Part shown: positions 56,800-64,000 of the stretch, piece by piece
Position numbering within the stretch: position 1 is the stretch's first letter
Layout of the letters: the number at the start of each line of letters is the position of its first letter
Origin: Telopea speciosissima
Taxonomy: Eukaryota > Streptophyta > Magnoliopsida > Proteales > Proteaceae
Length of the DNA stretch: 64,000 nucleotides
Direction: 5' to 3'
Assembly (NCBI RefSeq): GCF_018873765.1
Contig: NC_057917.1
Span: 54,677,464 to 54,741,463, forward strand
Notes under the pieces: model-generated
What the model was told of the DNA's origin: nothing
Seen by the model: only the letters and a program-made list of their open reading frames with translations
Databases searched by the model: none
Position numbers and translations under genes: made by a program

Positions 56800-59700
56800 A
56801 AATGCAAACTTTCAACATTAACAACGAGCACCAACATATATAAAGAAAAGGACAATAACTGACAAGTACTTGTTAGCAATTATAATTTGGCTCTTATTGA
56901 ATTTGGTCTGACCCAGACTCCATGACTCTATTTACCATGAAAGATCCAAGCAAACAGAAACTTAAAACAAAGGGAGAGACGTTAAATTACACTAACTAAT
57001 CCTTATCCCAACTACTCAGGTCTGATGGAAGAATCCAGTCCTGCTGTACCCTAAGGCCATAGCGATTGCCAACTACTATCTTTTCTCACTTCTTCAATCC
57101 AGGTAACGTTCAATTTTCTCCTTGTCTATTAAACACCTCAACTTCACACCATATCAACCTCAGTGGTATATTCAATGGCACTCAAAAAAAAATTATAATA
57201 AATAAACTCTTCCTTCATCTTGTCAACTCTTGATGTTACTCATAAGTTCCCTGAAATTTTTTTTATTTATGAGTCTCTTGTTCCTAGTTCTTCCACTCAT
57301 CTTTAAGGGCTCTAAACAAGATGCTTGATTTTATAACCTCGAGATTATGTAACTGCAACCCAGTGAAAGTCATGTTTTGGCAGGGTCCTGGGAGGGATGG
57401 ATTGAAATGGTCCTAACCATTGCCAATCGTTTGCAGAAAGTGGCCCCTCTTAAAACTCAAACCGGTCTTCCCACTGGCGCCTGAACTTTTTACCTCAAGA
57501 AAACCACTCAAGGAAAATACATAGTTTATGACCAAAATAGATGAGCAAGAAGTCAAAACTGTGGCCTTATCAACCAATTAATCCAACATCATCCTTGGCA
57601 AACTACAAAGGATTCATAGTGGAAAACTTCCTTCTGATTTATAAATTTTATCAACCCATTAATCTAAAATCATCCTTGGCAAAAAACCTACAAAGGATCC
57701 ATAGTGGAGGACCTCCTTCTGATTATAAATTCTTATATTTAGAATGTATAAAAGGAAAAGAGGCATACTGACATATTTAATTCGCAGAGATTACTTTTAT
57801 TTGCTTCAAATATGTACCCAGAAAATTGGACCTAACCAAAATAAGATGTTTGTAAACATCCGAGAAAACACACTACTGCAAGCCCGACGCATGTTGGCAC
57901 ATCATTATCAAGGTTCAATGGTTAATAATCTGGTTGAAATGGTCCAACCTGATTCCAATCCAACCCATGATGTACCAACATATCCCAATCTAGATCACAT
58001 GATCTGTATCACGATTTAGAAGGTAGGGAATTAACCAAACAAGGAAAATCCTAATTCTGAAAACCAGACATTTTCCATAGCTGGAAATGACAAAATATTA
58101 GATTACTGCAAACATCAAAATCACTGGAAATGACAAACATTAGCTTACTACCCAATAATAAGCTGATTTAGGTTCTGAAGTAGTATTATTCCTGCTTTCA
58201 TCTCTCTCTCTCTCTCTCTCTTCTTTTCAGTTGTTTCCTCCTGAACAAACTTAAACATTCAATTTTGGAGTGATTCAGATTATATTCTGCCGTGGTCTCT
58301 ATCCCTGTTTTCTCTTCCTGGTTTTTGTGTTCCCTGAAATATTCATTAGTACCCAAGACCCATCAAAAGAAATAGTAACAAAACTTGAGCACCCATGACC
58401 CAATGGTTTGCAATAAGTTGTTCTAGTAGATGAATCCAGCCAGTAGCAAAACAGGAGAAAAGAGAGGAACAGAAAAGAAAGGGAATTTGCAGAGATTATG
58501 TTCTAGAGAAAAAGAAAAAAGAGACAAAGTGAGGAATCTTTCATAGTAATTACTAAAACATGGAGACAGACACGCCTTCATCTTTGTCACAGTTTAGTTT
58601 AGTATAGCTCATAACTTCATAAATGCTATCCTTCTCAATGTATTTGGAAGAACCCATTACTGGAGGGCATATCCATTATCCAACACCCACTATCCAGCAG
58701 CATTTTGGAATACATTCTCGCATATCTCATGTTCTCCCATTTCACCAAATGATTGGAAGATCTGAGGTCCAAAGTCCAAATCCATAATCCAAAATCAGTG
58801 TGTGACAGAACCTCCAGAAAAATTTTCTCAGATTCTGTTTCATATAATCATCTCAAATATAGGCCATGATTTTCAGACTGGACATTTAGGTACTAATTCC
58901 CTATATTTTTGTCGGAAGAATTGTGCTTAATCCCCATCACATATTGGGCTGTCAAATTGTGTGCATCTTTGTACAAACTCCCCATTTTTCTACAGTGATT
59001 CCAGGTTGCAATCCTTTAAAAGCCATTAATAATAGCATTCTTGTCTCCAACTTCTGTTAATGAGATGAGTAATGGACGTTGTAATAAGCCCTTTGAATTC
59101 TATCATGCCTTGGGAGGAGGAATCCTAAAATGAGAAAGGAAGTAAACCAGAAATTGATGGAGCTTTTTGGGTTAATGAAATTTCTGGTTCATAAAGGCCA
59201 TATATTCATTTTATTGATTTTGAAGCTAGATTCTTTTGCAGTTTTCTTGTTTGTTTTGCCTAATGATTAAGAACTCTCTATCTAGTTCCCAATCTAAGAT
59301 TTTGGTCTTGGGGTTGCTTTGCTAATCTTAAGTGTGACTTACTATAAATGATGAAAACCATCTTATGCTACAAGACCTTTTAATTACTAAGTCGGAGAGA
59401 GACGATATAAGGAAAGGTAAAGATATATATAGAGAGAGAGAGAGAAGCAACCAATATCAAACAAAAAAACATGACAAAACACATATTTCAGACAAAGAAA
59501 GGAATAAGTTATAGCAATTTGTATACTGGTGAAGGAAGATATAGCAAAGCATACTGAATCCAACTAGGAGAGAGATGCATGAAGTTGAAACGGCAAAGAA
59601 ATCCTAACTAAAACCTCTAATGGGTAAAATCGAACAGGGTTAGAGAGAAAAGAAAAACCCAGAATCAATCTTGAATTAATTGAAAATGATAACACATTAA

Positions 59701-59871
59701 GTAAAGCAAGACCTTCACTCAGATTCACAGTATGTAGTATATTTCACAGTTGAAGACACCTATTTGTCCAAAAAAAATAAAGTATAAGATTCTTGTCAAA
59801 GTCCATCCCTGATGTTCTACTTCAGAACTTCAAAGAACACAACAAATAGTGAGGAGGGGAGAGAAAATGAA
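56800..59871. other. No gene recognised; expected position of the missing menB 5' exons
   Basis: I searched the minus strand for the usual first-half motifs of naphthoate synthase (for example NRPERRNAFRP and a region before LTGKGTKAF) and did not see them. The frames at 57541-58019 contain a worn direct repeat (AACCAATTAATCCAACATCATCCTTGGCA type at about 57570 and 57650). Microsatellites: (CT)n at 58199-58221 and (GA)n at 59428-59445. Confidence 0.4.
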
Positions 59872-60070
59872 TTACCTCAGAAGGAAGTCGAAGGAGGACG
59901 GACTTCCATCAGTGTTGAGCCACTCATAGGCGATGCAGGGAGAAATGGGAAACAGGGAATCACGGGAGTTGAAGGAGTGGGGGATGAAGGGAAACAGGAG
60001 TCGGTTGGTTTTGATAGAGAGAAAAAATATTTGAGTATAATATGGGGTACCAACAATTCGAAAAAATAAA
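59872..60070 (-). other. Possible 5' exon ending in a splice donor
   Basis: Read on the minus strand, the stretch ends CTTCTGAG followed by GTAATTC, a plausible donor, and is preceded by pyrimidine-rich DNA and a TATA-like ATATTATA about 190 bases upstream. An open frame through it ends SPSSFDFLLR at the donor. This might be the first, partly untranslated exon of the menB gene or of another lost gene. No family motif is visible, so the call is weak. Confidence 0.25.
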
Positions 60071-60216
60071 ATAAAAAAAGATATTGAGGGAGAGAGGGTA
60101 TTTAGATAAGAAAAAAAGTAAAGTAATCGAGCGAAACGTAGCATATGGTTGATTTTCTGAATTTTCAGGATTTGAAGTTGTAGCACTTGACTTTGTACGT
60201 TGCTTTGAGTAACCAT

Positions 60217-60983
60217 TTATTCTTTACCAAAAAAAAAAGAGTAACCATTTATGTTTCCCATCCCCCCCACCTTTTATTTGCATGTATGGTTGCTCTTACG
60301 GTCCTTTTATTCTCATTGTATCTTTGACGTCAATTTTCTACATGCATATATTTGCTGGCATACTAACCTAGGGGGAAAATCCATCAAATTGCCATTAAAG
60401 AAAAGAAAAAAAAAAAAAAAAGGACAAATCAGTGGAAAAAATAAATGCAATTAAACCAACACATGAGACTGCTATCACATTATTCATGGAAAGGAGGCAA
60501 GTGAATTATTACTTGAACAAGTGCAGATTTTAAAACATAAATCCATTAAAAGGGAACTCAAGTTTTATGGAAATGGGAGGAACTAAGTGAAAAAGAACAA
60601 TACATCAAATAAGATGTTGCAACATGATTAACTTATACTTTATGGAAAGGGGAGAGGACAGAACTGGGCTGGGTCTGCGGCATTATCCATTTGGACAGAG
60701 GGAGAGTCATGGGGTGGATGACAAAAAGATAGGTCATTACGGATGTATTCAAGAAGAGCTCACAACTGGCAAATGTATTTGTTCACCTGCAAACCTGAAA
60801 TTCATGGAGAAACCTTCAAGTTCCAATTACACTTGTAGTCCTGTTCTGTGGTATATATGCTATATTCGATATTCAGTATTCAATACATCAAATTGTGCCA
60901 AGAAGAAAAATAGAGGTGGTCAGTTTTCAATTATTCATGGATGTTTAATGGATTCACAGTTATAACGTATGGGGATGAAGGAG
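60217..60983. other. No gene recognised
   Basis: AT-rich sequence with A runs. The 113-codon frame at 60624-60965 has no recognisable feature and ordinary intergenic composition. Confidence 0.4.
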
Positions 60984-61690
60984 TTATACACAACAGATCA
61001 AGTTATATCTGATTCTCTAATGCATCAGAGGAAAAGAGAGGGGGGAGAGGAATTTGCCAATAAATGGATGCATCTTTTTGCTTTCTCTCACGAGGGTTCA
61101 CCCACCCAGTTTCACTGGAAAATTGGAAGGCTCTGTCAAGACCTCTACAGTGAGAATTTGACCTTTACAAGTGCAAAGAAGAGGAAGAGATTACAACCGT
61201 TAGTTAATCAGTTCTTGTGGTAGGTCCAAATGATTCGGCATAAAGCACCAAACCTCCACAATCATATTAGGAAGCCTGGTAGCTGTTACAAACAATTGAA
61301 ATTGAATAGCTCATTAGAAACGAAAATTTTGAATTTTGAAAAGAAAATACTTCAAACAATGTAATCTTTTAAGCAAGGAGATATACACTACAGATCAAGT
61401 TATATCTAACTCTCTAATGCATCAGAGAAAAAGAGAGGGAAGAGCGGTAAGAATCTGACCTTTAAAAGCACAAAGAAGAGGAAGAGGGTGAGAATACAAA
61501 GTGAAAGAGACTGCAACCGTTAGGAAATCGGTTCTTGTGGAAGACCCAAATGATTTGGCATAAAGCACAAAACCTCCACAATCATATTAGGAAACCTGAA
61601 AATGTTACAAACAATTGAAATTCAATAGCTCATTAGAAAAAACAAATTTGAAAAGCAAAAACTTCAAACAGTGTAATCTTTCATGCAAAG
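60984..61690. repeat. Diverged tandem duplication, unit about 390 bp
   Basis: CAGATCAAGTTATATCTGAT at about 60995 recurs as CAGATCAAGTTATATCTAAC at about 61391, and ATGATTCGGCATAAAGCACC at about 61229 recurs as ATGATTTGGCATAAAGCACA at about 61549. The second unit is shorter by internal loss. Non-coding. Confidence 0.75.
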
Positions 61691-61969
61691 AAAGGCTACC
61701 ATTTCATAAGTCATTATCTCAATCTATTACAACTTAGATCGAAAATAGAATGATTTAATATTTAGTAGAGAAAGTGAAGTGTACCGAATAGAGAGAAAGA
61801 GAGCTTATGATGCTGATCAGAAAGAGAGGCACAGATAATAATGATTTCGGTTGTAGTGAGATAAGATATAGTGCTTATGAATCAATAGAGATACCTTCCC
61901 AATTTGTTGTCAAAAGGCTTAGACATTTGAGTATGTGAACATCCAGTTACCATGGGAAACTTAGTAAAC

Positions 61970-61978
<9 letters not shown>

Positions 61979-62000
<22 letters not shown>

Positions 62001-62240
62001 GGATAGGAAGTAAACTTATTTATTGAAGCGTGTCCAGCGCGAGGAATCCGAATTACATAATTCCGAAATCCAACGAGTGGAAGGTGGCCAAACTGTCTCA
62101 CACGCTATAGATAGGGCTTTCCTAGCAAGAGAGTCAGCCACGCTGTTCATCTCTCTTGAAACATGATGGAAACTACAAGCATTAAAGCAAGGACTCAAAC
62201 AACGGATGTCATGCATGATGTTGATCAGCGCAATTGGGGG
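61979..62240 (-). mobile_element. Very short LINE insertion with 15-bp target duplication
   Basis: The minus strand encodes the last part of a LINE RNase H domain (CFNACSFHHVSREMNSVADS, then LARKALSIACETVWPP) and ends in a poly(A) tail (T run to about 62000 on the plus strand). GTAAACTGATTTTTT occurs at 61964-61978 and at 62241-62255. This is a heavily 5'-truncated copy of about 260 bp. It shares the SLARKALS(I/L)A motif with the LINE at 7008 but differs in sequence. Confidence 0.85.
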
Positions 62241-62255
62241 GTAAACTGATTTTTT

Positions 62256-62650
62256 GTATCAAGGAATTACACATGTAATAAAAGTTACAACAATAAACTA
62301 AACCAACCAAAAAAACCCATGCCTAACTACCCATTTCAAGAAAATGTAGGATGAACGAAGATGTCAAGCATGTTATTGGTGGTCCAAGTTTAATTGGATT
62401 AAATAAACTGGTTTGCTAGTTATTCCAATAAGATGACGTCCAAACTTGAATTAAGAATATCCATGTCAATCACCAGTCACCACAATGTTCAAGAATCATT
62501 AAGATCGAACACTTGATATGTATATGAGATGGAAAAGATAAATATAGCAAACGTGTAGCTAATAAAAATACCCAGAAATAAACAGAAGATAATGAAGCAT
62601 GCAATTCTAATAAACAAACAAGTAAACATTAACCCCAAAATCAAATATAC
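62256..62650. other. No gene recognised; would-be intron of the RACK1 fragment
   Basis: Follows the splice donor of the RACK1 exon at 62651. The next RACK1 exon (VIYCTSLNWS type) was not seen, so the fragment ends here. Confidence 0.4.
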
Positions 62651-62910
62651 CTGATTCTTGACAGAGGATGCATTGGGTTTTAAGTCCTGAACGATGCTCT
62701 TGCTTTCCAGATCCCAAATCTTAACACTCTCTTGCGTCGCCGCGCAAAGCCAAAATCTATTCAGACTGTAACAGAAAACGTGAATAGTACCCCAAGCGTC
62801 ACGCGAAAGAAGCCTCTTAGTCTCAGACAAGTCTCATACCAGCGTCACACCATCCTTCCCACCATTGGCAAACAGAGCCATCGGGTGAAATTGCAACGAC
62901 GGAGGTCTTT
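62651..62910 (-). pseudogene. RACK1-like WD40 protein fragment
   Basis: Reading down the minus strand: SVVAISPDGSVC, then in another frame [10 protein letters not shown], then [39 protein letters not shown] and [13 protein letters not shown] up to a GT donor after 62651. These are the fifth and sixth WD40 blades of RACK1, the ribosome-bound scaffold (usual plant reading: [21 protein letters not shown] ... [20 protein letters not shown]). Two bases are lost after VC, and the Trp of the WD pair after TLV is TGA, so it cannot make a protein. The upstream blades are absent; the sequence before it is a G-rich and GA-rich repeat. A non-processed fragment. Confidence 0.8.
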
Positions 62911-63130
62911 GTTCTCTGCAATGACGGAGGCAGGGATGGACTATTATGAGAGAGAGAGAAGGATGTGGGGGGGGGGGGGGGGGGAGGGGGGGAGGGGGAA
63001 TAGAGAAGAAGGGAGTCAGGGACATTAAAGAACACAAACTGATAGATTAGTTGAACCGCAAGCCAGGATGACATTTGTTCTCTGCAACAATGGAGGCAGG
63101 GATGGACTATTATGAGAGAAAGATAATGAC
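62909..63130. repeat. Direct duplication around a G tract
   Basis: TTTGTTCTCTGCAA, followed by (T/A)GGAGGCAGGGATGGACT, occurs at about 62909 and again at 63075, each followed by ATTATGAGAGA. A G run lies between (62967-62998). Confidence 0.8.
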
Positions 63131-63823
63131 ATAGATAGGCAAAAGAGAGAAATGGAGTTAGGAACATTAGGGATGGGGTCGATTATGGGTGAGCCTTGTG
63201 CAACGATGAAAAGAGCAGCAGATGGAGATGTTTCTTGGTTCAAGCTCCAGGGCTTCTACGTGGAAAATTTTTCATTAAATCCTCGAGAGTGAAAGGAGTT
63301 TAATGGAAAAAAGTTTTCTTAAAAAAGGTAGAATAGAGAACAAAAAGGATTTTATTAGAAAGGGTACCGGAAATTTGAGAATGATAAAGAAAAAAAATAT
63401 TGAATAGAGTAAAGCTGTTTGTAACCAGGTCGGTTACGAGTGAATGTTGTAACCATTTTTTTTTTTTCTTTTTTACCCTTGATTATTCTCCTTCTTGTAA
63501 CACTTTTGGTAATTTCATTCTCTCTCTCTCTCTCCCCTCCCTCGTGGTCTCGGTTCCCCACTCCTCTCTGCCTTCCGTCTCCCTTTCCTCTCCGGCTCTG
63601 GTTCCCCCACCCATATTAAAGGAAATGAAATTCCATAGACTAGCTTTTGCAATTATATATATTAGTTCACAGAGGTGTTCATTGATTACCCAATATAATT
63701 TCCCCGAAGAAATACTCCCCTTCAACACCGTTTCAAAGTTCCCAATTTTCTTTTTACCGACATGTTCGCAATTAGCAAAGATTCAAAGAGGCTTTGCAAC
63801 AGAGTCTCGCCCCAGCGCTCCCA

Positions 63824-63862
<39 letters not shown>

Positions 63863-64000
63863 CTGAAAGAAACACCAAAATCTCAACTTTTTGGAACCTG
63901 TCAGATGTTCTCTTTCTGATTTCCTTTTACACCCGTCAGCCTCGAGGAATTGCAGTGGCGACTTGAGTTGCAGCGACACCCAGAAGGCCCAAGATTGGTG
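63131..64000. other. No gene recognised; simple repeats
   Basis: CT-rich runs at 63515-63535 and 63827-63859. The long frame at 63400-63966 is mostly serine/leucine from these runs and has no domain. A gene whose promoter lies here could begin beyond the window, but nothing seen supports it. Confidence 0.35.

Noticed and set aside
63400-63966. A 188-codon open frame near the right edge
   Set aside because: It is largely serine/leucine from CT repeats and shows no domain.

Overview
The window is nuclear DNA of a flowering plant. It is AT-rich and intron-rich, full of plant transposons (Copia and Ty3 LTR elements, L1-type LINEs, an Au-type SINE, Mutator-like elements with 9-bp target duplications), and its recognisable host genes are plant genes: naphthoate synthase, a tonoplast aquaporin, RACK1, a pentatricopeptide protein, and a DUF641/GIL1-like protein. 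The species cannot be fixed from the sequence. No CRISPR array, operon, tRNA or rRNA gene was seen.

Region 1 (about 3.4-24 kb) holds the only convincing intact genes: three members of one small plastid-type membrane protein family (4078-4545, 14578-15015, 22149-22586). The second and third lie in a segmental duplication (about 11.4-15.5 kb and 20.4-23.4 kb). Because the copies align, each serves as an empty-site control for insertions in the other: a Mutator-like element (12344-13248) inside a larger insertion in copy A, and a double-hairpin element (23011-23387, 9-bp target duplication) in copy B. A tandem triplication of about 292 bp (13205-13978) spans the edge of the insertion in copy A. 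Before and between the genes lie two LINE remnants (about 840-1785 and 7008-8348) and a solo LTR (9232-10495).

Region 2 (25.1-33.6 kb) holds two gene-capturing Mutator-like elements (Pack-MULEs), both with long terminal inverted repeats and perfect 9-bp target duplications. The first (25121-29848) carries a fused fragment of a 3-ketoacyl-CoA reductase gene and a glycine-rich protein gene. It was later invaded by a short Ty3-type LTR element (26238-29247) that itself carries a piece of a pentatricopeptide-repeat gene. The second (30923-32750) carries a broken DUF641/GIL1-like gene. A double hairpin element follows at 33207-33547.

Region 3 (33.9-49.9 kb) has an unrecognised alanine-rich coiled-coil ORF (35508-36047), a LINE tail (37885-38272), a young 7.1-kb Copia element with almost identical LTRs (41311-48387) and the end of an older Copia element.

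Region 4 (50.4-63.2 kb) contains decaying host genes on the minus strand: a tonoplast aquaporin C-terminus, the 3' half of a naphthoate synthase (menB/NS) gene with seven recognisable exons and an internal stop, and a RACK1 fragment. The largest menB intron contains a Ty3-type solo LTR that in turn contains a SINE; another menB intron contains an Au-type SINE.

A recurring theme is a set of short hairpin elements (3447, 21081, 21441, 23034, 23212, 33207) whose ends differ but whose stem tops share an AATGACC / GGTCATT motif. The window therefore records layered transposition, gene capture and local duplication; no genes in it act together in a pathway.
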